Of a stretch of DNA of 64,000 nucleotides, positions 24,593-34,762 are shown in pieces. Numbering within the stretch: the first letter of the stretch is position 1; the number at the start of each line of letters is the position of its first letter. This stretch comes from Ktedonospora formicarum (GTDB lineage: Bacteria > Chloroflexota > Ktedonobacteria > Ktedonobacterales > Ktedonobacteraceae), in NCBI RefSeq assembly GCF_016587355.1, contig NZ_BNJF01000001.1:4059721-4123720 (forward strand), written 5' to 3'. The notes below the pieces were generated by a model. It ran no database searches, was not told where the DNA came from, and saw only the letters and a program-made list of their open reading frames with translations. The translations under genes were made by a program, and so were the position numbers.

Positions 24593-27256
24593 TTAGAAGA
24601 TCCCGAAGGAATGGAGGAGCAGGACGATGACCAGGATAATCAGAACAGAGACACCCCAGAACACGGGGTTGCGTAGTGCCAGAGCCGGGGCTGCCACGTT
24701 TGCCAGAGCTGGTAGGTTGGGCGTTTGATCCTGCTCGGCAGCCATTTCGAGCAGGCGTTCGCGTCCCTTTTCCAGCTTGGTCTGCTTCTCCTCCGCCTCT
24801 TCCTGTACATTGTAGCGTTCACGCTGTTCATCAATCGCGTTCGCGAAATGAGTCGCAGTAATTTGTAGCGGCGTGGATGCGTTGACGGGCTCAAGGGCGA
24901 CGGAACTACCTGAGCCGTCTGCCGAGCTGGTGACATCGGCTGTGGCTGGCTGAGGGGCAGCAGGTACCGACGCCTGGCTGGCGACGAGTTGAGGTGTGAT
25001 CCAGCCACGCAAGGCCAATAGCGCAGCCCGGCGACAGATGGCCTCAATGTCCGCGCCACTACGGCCCTCAGTGAGCCGGGCAAGCTCCTCGGAGGTTACC
25101 TCGGAAGACATGGGGCGTCCGCGCAAATGCACATCGAAGATTGCGCGTCGCTCTTCTTCATTTGGGTAGCGCAGATCAACAACCAGATCGAAACGTCCGG
25201 GACGTAGAATCGCCGGATCGATCAATTCTGGGCGATTGGTTGCCGCCAATACAATGACGCCTTCGCGTCCCTCGATACCATCCATTTCAGTGAGAAGTTG
25301 CGCGATCAGGCGATCTCCCACGTTGCCGTCCATACCGCCACCACGGCGAGGAGCCAGAGCATCGATCTCATCAAAGAAGATGAGGCAGGGGGCTGCCTGC
25401 TTCGCGCGGCGGAAGACCTCGCGCACACCCTTCTCAGACTCACCAACCCACTTTGAGAGTAGCTCGGGACCTTTGATAGAGATGAAGCTGGCTTCACACT
25501 GGTTAGCAAGCGCGCGGGCGATCAAAGTCTTACCTGATCCGGGAGGGCCTGCGAGGAGGACACCACGAGGCGGTTCGACTTTGGCGTTCGCGTAAATGTC
25601 GGGATAGCGAAGCGGCCATTCGACTCCCTCTGTGAGCAACTTCTTAATGTCTTCAAGGCCACCGATATCATCCCATGAAGTTTCACTGACCTCGACATAG
25701 ACCTCACGCGTCGTGGATGGTTCCACCTCGCGTAGAGCAGCCTGGAAGTCCGCCATCGTGATGCTCATGTTGACCAGCGTCTCATAGGGAATGTAGCCAC
25801 GCTGGTAATCGATGTGAGGAAGGACGCGCCGCAAAGCGATCATTGCGGCCTCGCGACAGAGTGCTTCCAGGTCAGCGCCTACGAAACCAGGAGTGAGCTG
25901 GCCCAGGCGCGCGAAGTCAATGTCGTTCGCCAGAGCGGCATCACGGCTGTGAATGCTCAGAATCTCCATGCGCCCGCGCACATCGGGCACGCGAAGAGCG
26001 ATTTCACGGTCGAAACGACCGGGGCGACGAATAGCTGGATCGAGTGCGTTCGGTTGGTTTGTGGCACCAATCAAGACGATTTGCCCACGTGATGCCAGCC
26101 CATCCATCAGTGCCAGGAGTTGTCCTACGATACGTCGCTCGACTTCACCGCCACTCTCGGCGCGCTTGGGTGCGAGAGCATCCAACTCATCAATGAAGAT
26201 GATGCTGGGTGCCTGCCGCTGAGCTTCCTGAAAGACCGAACGTAGGCGGGATTCGCTCTCACCGTAGAACTTGTTAATGATTTCAGGACCATTGATAACG
26301 AAGAAAGCCGCATTCGTCTCAGCCGCAACGACACGGGCGATGAGCGTCTTACCAGTGCCAGGAGGGCCATAGAGCAAAACGCCCTTGGGCGGCTCGACGC
26401 CCAGGCGATCAAAGACTGCAGGATACTTGAGTGGAAGCTCGATCATCTCTCGGATGCGCTGGAGCTCTTTGCCCAATCCTCCAATATCCTCGTAGCTTAC
26501 AATGCCGGGGCCGCTATTGGTCGCGCCTCGCGTCTGGGCGCGTACGATAGTTCCTGGTTGCACCAGAACGGCCTCGACATCGGGCGATGGCTGTGGCGGA
26601 TCGATGGGAGGTAATTCACTGGTTCCACGCTTCTCAAGGGTATAGGTGGGCGTGGTCGGAGTTGTATTGATGATCAAGAACTCGCGCGGAGAATTGCCGG
26701 GCAGGCTGACCCGTAGCAGATCGCCAATGGTTACGGGGAGCCCAACCAGATAGCGTGTAATGTATTGCAGGTCACTTTCTTGAATAGGTGTGCCCGCGCT
26801 CAAAGGGAGGAGCGTAATTTTCTCTGCGTTACGGACCTTGGCTTTGCGTACAGTCACGCGCTCGCCCAGGCCGGAGGCGCTATTCTGGCGTACCAGGCTA
26901 TCCATCTGGATATTAGGTTGATTACGATCTACGAGAGCGCTTGGAACAACTTTCGCGGCGGTCGTGCGTGCTCCGGTGATCATGATAATATCGCCGGGCT
27001 TACAGCCAAGGCGGGCGATCTGGGATGGATCGATGCGAGCGACCCCACGTCCGACCTGCATCCCCTCAATGACCGTGAGTTGCAGAGCGTCGTTGACCAG
27101 ATCAGGCGCTTCCTGAGCATCGAGTGGTCGTGTCGTGCCTCGCGTGGCTGCTGGCTGTGCTCTATTATTGTCCTCCGCCTGCGGAAGTTTGGTTGTTGTG
27201 CCAGTGTGGGGAGTAGTATCCTGATTATCGCGGTTAGTGTGAGGTGACTCCTCCAT
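24593..27256 (-). CDS. CDC48/p97-like double AAA ATPase with C-terminal membrane helix
   Basis: An 887-residue ATPase. The N-terminal region (about residues 55-230) resembles the CDC48 N domain (QVGRGVARIDPSQIARLG, GDIIMITG). Two AAA modules follow: D1 with GPPGTGKTLIARVVA and FIDELDALAPKR, and D2 with GPPGSGKTLIARALA and FFDEIDALAPRR. After a linker and a charged coiled-coil-like stretch the chain ends in a single hydrophobic helix (VFWGVSVLIILVIVLLLHSF). The helix suggests a tail-anchored unfoldase at the cytoplasmic membrane. Both Walker motifs are intact. It is transcribed alone. Confidence 0.9.
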   Translation of the reverse strand: MEESPHTNRDNQDTTPHTGTTTKLPQAEDNNRAQPAATRGTTRPLDAQEAPDLVNDALQLTVIEGMQVGRGVARIDPSQIARLGCKPGDIIMITGARTTAAKVVPSALVDRNQPNIQMDSLVRQNSASGLGERVTVRKAKVRNAEKITLLPLSAGTPIQESDLQYITRYLVGLPVTIGDLLRVSLPGNSPREFLIINTTPTTPTYTLEKRGTSELPPIDPPQPSPDVEAVLVQPGTIVRAQTRGATNSGPGIVSYEDIGGLGKELQRIREMIELPLKYPAVFDRLGVEPPKGVLLYGPPGTGKTLIARVVAAETNAAFFVINGPEIINKFYGESESRLRSVFQEAQRQAPSIIFIDELDALAPKRAESGGEVERRIVGQLLALMDGLASRGQIVLIGATNQPNALDPAIRRPGRFDREIALRVPDVRGRMEILSIHSRDAALANDIDFARLGQLTPGFVGADLEALCREAAMIALRRVLPHIDYQRGYIPYETLVNMSITMADFQAALREVEPSTTREVYVEVSETSWDDIGGLEDIKKLLTEGVEWPLRYPDIYANAKVEPPRGVLLAGPPGSGKTLIARALANQCEASFISIKGPELLSKWVGESEKGVREVFRRAKQAAPCLIFFDEIDALAPRRGGGMDGNVGDRLIAQLLTEMDGIEGREGVIVLAATNRPELIDPAILRPGRFDLVVDLRYPNEEERRAIFDVHLRGRPMSSEVTSEELARLTEGRSGADIEAICRRAALLALRGWITPQLVASQASVPAAPQPATADVTSSADGSGSSVALEPVNASTPLQITATHFANAIDEQRERYNVQEEAEEKQTKLEKGRERLLEMAAEQDQTPNLPALANVAAPALALRNPVFWGVSVLIILVIVLLLHSFGIF

Positions 27257-27412
27257 AAAAACAAAGCCCTTTCTCAGCTACGAAGGTACTCCAGCTTCGT
27301 AGGCATTAGATCTCTCTGTACTAGCTTACGAAGGTGCGCTAAAAAAGTTGAATTGTCTTCTTGTGTCTGGTACTGAGGGCTGTAGAGCGTGGCAAAACAA
27401 GTAGGAAGATTG

Positions 27413-27448
27413 CCGGGAGCGCTGATCTGTATCTACCAGCGCTCCCGG
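27413..27448 (-). terminator. Terminator of the formate dehydrogenase operon
   Basis: A 12-bp perfect stem ccgggagcgctg / cagcgctcccgg lies just after the nrfD-like stop. On the minus strand a moderately T-rich sequence follows. Confidence 0.7.
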
Positions 27449-27464
27449 ATCAGGGGGATTATGT

Positions 27465-28511
27465 TTAGCGGCGTGCGTTCCACAACGTCGTGCGCGCGTC
27501 AACGCTGGAAGGCTGACCTGCCTTGACGATGGTGTGGCGCAAGAAGTAGCCACCAACGAGAACTAGCAGTGAGATAAGCAGTCCCTTGCCTCCACGTACG
27601 CGGCGCTTGCTCGTCCGCTCCCCACCCAGCAGAGCGAGTGATTGGAGAAGCCAGGGGAGGACGAGGCCACTGCCGACCATAAAGCGCCAGAAGGTCCGAC
27701 CGTGCTCACCAGAGCCTGTACCAACGAGTGGGCGCGCGGTGCGATTGGAACCGCGCAGAAAGCGGAACAGCTCAAACGCCTCAAGGCTCATCGCAGCCCA
27801 TTCGATCTTCTCTAACTTATGGAGCGTTGTGCTTGGCGCGCCGATAATACGCAGCACAAGCGAGATTAGAGCTGAACTAGTTGAGACGGCTGAAGAGATA
27901 AAGACTGCTCCCAGGAGTTTGCTTCGCGACCAGATAGGGATGCTCGTCGCGGTTAGCAAGACGCCAGAATAGCTTCCCAGAAAGGCGGCCAAAGTCATGC
28001 CAGGAAGAGCCAGGAGCTTCTGAGGCATAGCAGCGAGGAAGCGCGCGCCCCACCACTTGCCGAGTAGCCCATCGCGAGCGGCCTGGATAGTAGCCGTGAT
28101 GCCGCTCACTACGGAGAAGCTAAAGAGGCACCATGAGCCCATTGACATTGGTGACTTCACTTTAAAAACGCGCAACATATGTAGGAAGCGCTCAGGGCGA
28201 CCTAGATCCTTGATAAGGAGGGGTGGGCAGGGGAGCAGGGCTAGTAGTGAGAGATAATAGCCCGTGCGTACCACTGTGCGATCCTCTTTGCTACCAAAAA
28301 TTGAAGCCAGACTAGCAAGGATATAGCAGCCAGCAGCTAAACCGCCAAAGAAGAAGTACCAGATGATCTCCTTATCCCAGAAGGATTTTGTTAGCACCGG
28401 GTAATCATAGTAGCTCGGCTCGCGCTCCTCACGGTCCGGGTTTGGTTCGTATCCGGTTGTGAATGTTGCCAGGCGCTCATAGAGTGCCTCCGAATTGGTT
28501 AACTGATCCAT
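27465..28511 (-). CDS. nrfD: NrfD/PsrC-type membrane subunit of formate dehydrogenase
   Basis: A 348-residue quinone-interacting membrane subunit with about eight to nine helices. The opening IIWYFFFGGLAAGCYILASL and the LIKDLGRPERFLHMLRVFK segment are typical of the NrfD family. It replaces the cytochrome b gamma subunit found with the enterobacterial respiratory formate dehydrogenases. agggaagaga precedes the ATG. It is the last gene of the operon, 15 bases after the iron-sulfur subunit, and would pass electrons from formate to quinone. Confidence 0.88.
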   Translation of the reverse strand: MDQLTNSEALYERLATFTTGYEPNPDREEREPSYYDYPVLTKSFWDKEIIWYFFFGGLAAGCYILASLASIFGSKEDRTVVRTGYYLSLLALLPCPPLLIKDLGRPERFLHMLRVFKVKSPMSMGSWCLFSFSVVSGITATIQAARDGLLGKWWGARFLAAMPQKLLALPGMTLAAFLGSYSGVLLTATSIPIWSRSKLLGAVFISSAVSTSSALISLVLRIIGAPSTTLHKLEKIEWAAMSLEAFELFRFLRGSNRTARPLVGTGSGEHGRTFWRFMVGSGLVLPWLLQSLALLGGERTSKRRVRGGKGLLISLLVLVGGYFLRHTIVKAGQPSSVDARTTLWNARR

Positions 28512-28526
28512 AAACTCTCTTCCCTC

Positions 28527-29558
28527 TCAATCCCGCTTACTGAAGAAGAATATGCCAACCAGGCTAAGCGCAATCGTAGCCAGGATCGACCACAGAGAGG
28601 CGGGCGGCACATTGTTCATTGGTCGCTGTGGGTTGCGTGGCAGATTGTACGTTTCAGGCTCATCGAGAAGCAAAAAGAAGGAGTTCAAGCCAGCATCTAG
28701 AATCTTGTCATCAACACCGTAGAGACGCGCCTCGGTGACGCCGCGTTCATGAAGTATCCCTAAACGTTGCCGTGCCTTCTCCTTAAGAACTTCTACCTCA
28801 CCAAAGAGAATAGAGTCGGTTGGGCAGGATTTGGCGCAGGCGGGTTCCATACCATCCTTTAAGCGGTCATAGCAGAGTGTACATTTTTTCGCGGTATGAC
28901 TACCACCATCGTAGTCGCGTGCGATGACGCCGAAAGGGCAAGCTAGCGTGCAATAGCCACATCCATTACAGATGTCTTGCTGCACATAAACAGTATCGAA
29001 CTCGGTGCGAATGATGGCTCCGGTCGGGCAGGCTTCCTGACATGGCGCGTTAGCGCAGTGTTTGCAGACATCGCTTCGCATCAGCCAGCGCTCATCATTA
29101 AAGAAGGGAAGGGCTGTGCCAGGAGGCGTGGTGGGAATCTGGCCATTTTCCTTCGCGGTTGCGATACGGGCCTCAAAATCCGGACTATCAAAGAGTGGGA
29201 TATCAGGTGCTGGATGTCCATCACCAATGGCAGGTGAGCGGTCGATCTGCTCAATGAACTGCACATGCCGCCAAGTGCGCGCACCAAGGTGGCGTGTATT
29301 GTCATAGCTCGAACCGCTCCACTCCTGGATGGGCGGCATGATCTGATTCCATTGTCGACATGCCACCTCACAGGCTTTGCAACCGATACACACACTAGTG
29401 TCGGTGAAAAAGCCCATCGCGGGCTGCTCTGGTGGTGGTGGCTCTTTGTGTAGTGGTTGCAGCATCGTCAGAAGCCGGGACGCGCCCGGTAGCCGTTGCG
29501 TGGCTTCCGGACCCTGTGCCGGTGATGATGCGAGTGAATTCGCGTCTTTAACGGCCAT
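28527..29558 (-). CDS. Formate dehydrogenase iron-sulfur (beta) subunit
   Basis: A 343-residue ferredoxin-like subunit with four [4Fe-4S] sites: CIGCKACEVACRQW, CKHCANAPCQEACPTGA, CNGCGYCTLACPFG and CTLCYDRLKDGMEPACAKSCP. A single C-terminal hydrophobic helix (SILATIALSLVGIFFF) anchors it in the membrane, as in FdnH/FdoH. AAGGAG six bases before the ATG at 29558 decides the start, although the frame is open to 29789 inside the alpha gene. It overlaps the alpha subunit end by 11 bases. Confidence 0.92.
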   Translation of the reverse strand: MAVKDANSLASSPAQGPEATQRLPGASRLLTMLQPLHKEPPPPEQPAMGFFTDTSVCIGCKACEVACRQWNQIMPPIQEWSGSSYDNTRHLGARTWRHVQFIEQIDRSPAIGDGHPAPDIPLFDSPDFEARIATAKENGQIPTTPPGTALPFFNDERWLMRSDVCKHCANAPCQEACPTGAIIRTEFDTVYVQQDICNGCGYCTLACPFGVIARDYDGGSHTAKKCTLCYDRLKDGMEPACAKSCPTDSILFGEVEVLKEKARQRLGILHERGVTEARLYGVDDKILDAGLNSFFLLLDEPETYNLPRNPQRPMNNVPPASLWSILATIALSLVGIFFFSKRD

Positions 29559-32500
29559 GGCTTTCTCCTTGAGAGAGGCGTCCGGGGCGCACATTGCAGG
29601 TAAACGCCTTGGCCTCTTCGATACTAACGTTGGGTTCAAGCACCATATGAGCCAGGTCATTGGTAATGCTCCCAGTGCTCTTACCCTGGAAACCCCAGTG
29701 GAAGGGTAGGCCGATCTGATGAACCTGGCGTCCTTGTACTCGTAGTGGACGCATACGCCGTGTGACCATCGCGCGCGCCTCGATCTCACCGCGTGGCGTG
29801 CTAATGACCAACCAGTTTCCGTGTTTGATGCCGCTTTCCGCCGCCAGTTCGGGACTGAGTTCGGCGAAGAGGGCTGGTTGTAGGGTATTGAGCCAGGGCA
29901 TCCAGCGGGTCATGGGTCCGCTGACATGGTGCTCAGTCAGGCGATAGGTCGTGATGACGATGGGATAGCGCTCGTCTCCAACCTTAGCCAGCGGATTGCC
30001 CTTGCGTCCCTTGAAGTATTGTGCTGCCGGATTACTCTGCTGCTTATAGAGCAGATTGTGGACCGGCGACTCAATAGCCTCATAATGTGTAGGTAGCGGT
30101 CCATCCTTCAAGCCAGTAGGCGCGAAGAGCCAACCTCGCCCGTCGGGCTTCATGATGAAAGGATCGCTTCCCGAGATGGCGTCCATACCAGTTGCGTCGG
30201 GCGCTGGTGCGTAGTCTGGTCGTTTGCTAACTGGGAAGTCAGGGATATCATAGCCAGTCCATTGCTGCTGTTCTTCATCCCACCAGATATACTTTTTACG
30301 CTCCGACCAGGGGCGACCTTGAGGATCAGCCGAAGCACGGTTATAGAGAATGCGTCGGTTAGCGGGCCATGCGAAGCCCCATTCCAGATTTGTGGGACCT
30401 CCAGGGATGCGCGAAGCCGCTCGATTCTTCCCTGGCTCTGGAAACACACCTGAGTAGATCCAGGAGCCGCAGGCTGTGCTACCATCGGCTTTGAGGGCCG
30501 CGAAGTTCGGGACATGGGAGGCGTTGTGTAAATTATAGACCTTTTGCTCGTCTCCCTGGCGAACATAGTAGCCATTGATCTCCTTCAGGACAAGCTCGGA
30601 ATCTGGTTCGTCGAGGATACGTGAACCGGGTTCAGGCTTAGTGCGCTCGTAGTTCCAGGTGAGAGCCTGAAGACCGCGATCTCTGGGCTCGGTGCTGTTC
30701 GCGTACAACTCCTTGAGGCGTCTCCCCAGGTGGTAAGTGAACCAGAGATCTGAGCGCGCCTCACCAGGTGGATCGATGGCTTTATCGCGCCACTGGATCA
30801 GACGCTGAGTATTGGTAAAGGAGCCCTCTTTCTCAGTCGAGGCGGCGGCAGGCATGAGGAAGACCTCAGTCTTAATCTTGCTCGAATCGACGTGAACTTC
30901 ACCAGGGCTATTGTACCAGAAGGCCGCGCTCTCCACTTCGTACAGATCGCGGACAACGAGCCAGTCAAGCTGTGCCAGGGCTTGACGTTGCAGGCGGGCA
31001 TTGGTGCTGCCAGCGGCGGGATTCTGGCCCATGAGGAAGTAGCCCTTGACCTTCCCATCCAGGATTTGATAGGTCGTCGCTAAGTGCGAATGGTCGCCTG
31101 TGATCTTGGGTAAGTAGCGATAGCCGCTATCGCTTTCCTTATCATGAACCTTTTCGCCATACCAGGCGGCCAGAAGGCTCTTGATATAGGCCGGGAAGTT
31201 GGACCACCAGCCAGTTTTCTGGCCTGAAACCTGAATATATTCCTCAAGCGTCTGCTGCGAGGGAATATTATGTGTCTCGGGCGCGCAGCCCTCCAGGCAT
31301 TGTGGCGTATGTTGAGGGGGTGGCGCGGCGGGCTGTGGCATATAGCCTGCTAGCAGATCATAGAGCGTTGGGACATCGGTCGAGCCCTGAATCGAAGCAT
31401 GACCGCGTAGCGCCAGAATGCCGCCACCTGGGCGACCAATATTACCCAGGAGGAGTTGGAGAATCGAGGCGGCGCGAATAATCTGCACACCTTTGGATTG
31501 CTGCGTCCAGCCGACGGCATAGCAGAGGGCCGTAGTACGCTCACGTCCAGAGTTCTCAATGAGGGTCTGCGTGACCTGGAGCCATTTCTCACGCGAGACG
31601 CCACAGACCTGCTCTACCATTTCTGGTGTGTAGCGCGCGAAGTGGCGGCGCATGATCTGCAAGACGCAACGTGGATGCTGAAGCGTGAGATCTTGTAGCG
31701 GCTTCCCGTATTCGTCGCGCTGGTAGTCCCAGGAGCGCTGGTTGGTATAGGTGCCGCTCTCGGCATCATATCCCGAGAAGAGCCCATTCAAATCCTCGGT
31801 ATCCTGGAAATCCTCGCGGATGAGCATCGCGGCATTGGTATAATGCTGCACATACTCATGGAAGTAGGTTTTGGTTTCGAGCAAATGACGAATTAACGCA
31901 CCAAGGAAAACGATATCGCTGCCAGCGCGGGTGGCGACATAGAGGTTAGCAAGCGCCGAGGTACGCGAATAGTGTGGATCAATATGAATGACCTTTGTGC
32001 CGTGCTCCTTGGCCTTAACGACATTGGCGAATGCAATTGGGTGTGCTTCCGCCATATTGCTACCCATAATCAGGATGCAATCACTTTGTAAGAGATTCTT
32101 TGGGAAGGACGTCGCCCCGCCACGTCCAAGTGAGGTACCCAGACCGGGTACAGTAGAGCTGTGTCATATACGGGCCTGGTTCTCAATTGAGACCATGCCC
32201 AGTCCGCCGGAGAAGAGTTTTTTCATCAAGTAGTTCTCTTCTACATCCAGCGTTGCACCGCCAAGCGAGGCAATTCCTTGCGTATGATTGATTTCTCGTC
32301 CATCATCGAGGCGCTCGACAAACGTTTCATCGCGTGTCTGTTTCGTTAGTTGGGCGATACGCTCCATGGCCCAATCGAGCGAAACCTGTTCCCAGTGATC
32401 ACTATAGGGAGAGCGATGGAGTACCTTCGTGAGGCGGCTAGGATTGACAGTATACTGGAAGGTCGCGGAACCTTTAGGGCAGAGTGTACCGTTATTGATC

Positions 32501-32730
32501 GGACTATTGGGATTGCCCTCGATATCGATCACCTTACCGTCTTTCACATAGACATTTAGCCCACAGCCAACCGCGCAATATGGGCAGACGCTATGAAAGA
32601 GTTTCGCATCGCGGATGCGAGGTGCTTTATGTACGCTCTCCTGGCTGAAGGACTTAGTATTCGCCCCAACCTGTAAGAGTTCCGTAAAGGCGGATTGTAC
32701 CGTCTCTGGTAGGGAGGTATGTTCGTCCAT
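29548..32730 (-). CDS. Formate dehydrogenase catalytic subunit, selenocysteine protein
   Basis: One 1060-residue gene read through an in-frame TGA at 32164-32166, which encodes Sec189. The context is ENQARI-U-HSSTVPGLG, matching NQARVUHGPT of the FdnG family. Before it lie the [4Fe-4S] cysteines 49, 52, 56 and 84 (CPYCAVGC, LCPKG). After it lie the bis-MGD molybdopterin domains (GSNMAEAHP, GRPGGGILALRGHASIQG) and a C-terminal dinucleotide-binding domain. A SECIS-type hairpin follows the TGA. AAGGA precedes the ATG at 32730. Standard translation would split it into 188- and 839-residue pieces. It oxidises formate to CO2. Confidence 0.93.
32135..32166 (-). promoter_or_regulatory. Bacterial SECIS element after the Sec codon
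   Basis: On the minus strand the TGA is followed, 14 bases later, by GTACCC-GGTCT-GGGTAC, a 6-bp perfect stem with a GGTCT loop. The GGTCTG falls on codons +7 and +8 after the TGA, the position it has in the E. coli fdhF SECIS as I recall it. This should recruit SelB. Confidence 0.85.
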
Positions 32731-32876
32731 AAGAAGTTCCTTTATAACTCTATCACTCTTTTTCCACACGCAGCTCAATGTTTTTGAACACTGTTCGAAA
32801 AATAAACAGTGTTCGGGAAAAGAGCAGCCATGCTCGTATGAGCAGAGAACATGATCGGGTGCTTCTTTAATTGTAG

Positions 32877-32920
32877 CATAGGCACTCTGTTAGGATTGAA
32901 AGCTATACAGAATGCCTATG
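32877..32920 (-). terminator. Hairpin after the transporter gene
   Basis: The arms cataggcactctgt and acagaatgcctatg pair with one mismatch. It lies 11 bases after the OFA transporter stop and has no strong T tract. Confidence 0.55.
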
Positions 32921-32930
32921 ACTTGTCACG

Positions 32931-34169
32931 TTAGTGAGTGGCTTCGGGTTCCACCCGTGCCTGGCGTGCTAGCATCTGCGCGAGCAGAGGGAGAGCGCAG
33001 CTTACAAGCATAAGGGCCGCTAGAATGAACAGGGTTGTCTTATAGTCGATACTCGCGATGAGCAGGGGGCCGACGATGCCGCCCGCGCTCCACGCGGTGA
33101 GCATCGCGCCATAGATAGTCCCCGAATTGCGAGAGCCGAAGAAATCGGCGGCGAAGGCAGGCATAGTACCGAAGCCGCCTCCATAGCAGAGGCCGATTAT
33201 CGAAGCCGGAATGAAGAGCAGAGCGATGTCACCAATGAAAGGTGTTGCCAGGAAGGCGAGGATCTGGACCGCGAAAATCACCAGGAAGGTATATGGGCGA
33301 CCAATAAAGTCAGAGAGCCAGCCCCAGAAGAGCCTGCCAGCCCCATTGAAGATCGAAATGGTAATCACCAATGTTGAAGCGACGCCTGCTGTGACACCTG
33401 TGAATTTCTGGGCCAATGGGGAAGCAACTGAGATCAGAGCGGCCCCAGCGGTTACATTCAGCGCCAGAATGAACCAGAGCAGATACCAGCGAGGAGATTT
33501 GAAAGCCTCGCTGAGCGTATAGTTGCGCACTGTGCTTTCCGCCTGTTGCTTCTGAGTTGGCACCCAACCGGAAGGTGAATAGCCATCGGGCGCGGTTCGG
33601 AAGAACTGAGCCGCCACGACCACAATCACACAGAACGCGATTCCCAGGATGATGAATGTGGTATTCAATTGAAAGACTGGGAGAAGCAGATTAGCAGCTA
33701 TGGGTCCTGTGAGTGCCGCGCCCGCGCCAAAACCTGCTACTGCCAGACCCGTGATAAAGCCGCGTCGGTCGGGGAACCATTTGATAAGCATGGCGATAGC
33801 CACAATATAGCCCAGTCCTAGCCCCACGCCGCCGATAATACCGTAAGTTAGATAAAGTAGATAGATACTTGTCGATGAAAAGCCCGCCAAAATTACCCCT
33901 AGTCCATAGAGGAGACCTCCAACGGTCGCGATTGTGCGTGGTCCAAAACGGCTATTGAAATAGCCACCAAAGCCAGCGGTGATGCCAAGTGCCAGGAGTG
34001 TGATGCTGAAGGTAAGATTAGCCTGTGCCTGACTCACATGGTAAAAGGTCGCGACTGGTTTTAGAAAGACGCTCCAGGCATAGACTGCACCTAACGCGAG
34101 CTGCATGCAGAAGGCTGTGACCGCGATTAACCAGCGGTTGGGATTGGTACCTGACATGGTACTACTCAT
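32931..34169 (-). CDS. OFA-family MFS transporter (oxalate/formate antiporter-like)
   Basis: A 412-residue MFS protein with 12 predicted helices. The N-terminus (FCMQLALGAVYAWSVFLKPV) and the first cytoplasmic loop (GGYFNSRFGPR) are characteristic of the OFA family, which exchanges oxalate, formate and related carboxylates. AAAGGAG precedes the ATG at 34169. It lies on the same strand directly upstream of the formate dehydrogenase operon, so formate import for oxidation is the natural reading, but the substrate is inferred from context. Confidence 0.87.
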   Translation of the reverse strand: MSSTMSGTNPNRWLIAVTAFCMQLALGAVYAWSVFLKPVATFYHVSQAQANLTFSITLLALGITAGFGGYFNSRFGPRTIATVGGLLYGLGVILAGFSSTSIYLLYLTYGIIGGVGLGLGYIVAIAMLIKWFPDRRGFITGLAVAGFGAGAALTGPIAANLLLPVFQLNTTFIILGIAFCVIVVVAAQFFRTAPDGYSPSGWVPTQKQQAESTVRNYTLSEAFKSPRWYLLWFILALNVTAGAALISVASPLAQKFTGVTAGVASTLVITISIFNGAGRLFWGWLSDFIGRPYTFLVIFAVQILAFLATPFIGDIALLFIPASIIGLCYGGGFGTMPAFAADFFGSRNSGTIYGAMLTAWSAGGIVGPLLIASIDYKTTLFILAALMLVSCALPLLAQMLARQARVEPEATH

Positions 34170-34627
34170 TTGATGCTCCTTTGCAGAAACGATTTGGGCA
34201 TGCCGACATAGTATGGTAGGAGGACGTGAGGCTGTTGAGAAAAATAGCGGAGAATGATGTTGGTTCCCCCTTTCCAGTTTGCACCAAGAAAGGTTCTTAA
34301 TCTACGCGCTACAAGGATCTGGCTGGCTCTCGCCCCATAGAGGGAGCGCATGCTTAAGAATCTGCTTGAATATTTGGGGTCGTGGATAGGTCATGTGGCA
34401 TCAATGCTACCAATCTCGCGCGTTCCCACAATGCGAGCACAACTCCAGTAATGATGTATCAATCATCGCATTTTTTTATAGAAATGGGTATAGTACTTCA
34501 GTACCGATGATACATTCTGGTGAACAAGTAGTTATAAACTGAGCTATTGCAGTTATAGCGTGTGATAATGAGGCGGGTATGGTTTTGTTTTTCTAATAAT
34601 TCTAAGCTTTCTAAGCATTTACTTACC
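34170..34627. other. Divergent intergenic region, no gene seen
   Basis: The OFA transporter is transcribed leftwards and ftsH rightwards from this AT-rich stretch. No long conserved-looking frame is present. Confidence 0.5.
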
Positions 34628-34656
34628 TTGCTAAACAAATTCTCATGCGTTATACT
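34628..34656 (+). promoter_or_regulatory. Promoter of ftsH
   Basis: TTGCTA and TATACT are separated by exactly 17 bases, about 105 bases before the ftsH start. Confidence 0.7.
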
Positions 34657-34762
34657 AGCGACAAATTGAGATAAAGAGATACGGCCTATATAGGCGTAGC
34701 AGATGTAAATCGGATTTTAAGCCAATTAGCGTGTACCAGCATAGAAGGGTCAAACGATCTGC

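Noticed and set aside
32164..32778. Separate 188-204-residue molybdopterin oxidoreductase fragment and a separate 839-residue protein
   Set aside because: The in-frame TGA is at the known Sec position and is followed by a SECIS hairpin, so both belong to one selenoprotein.
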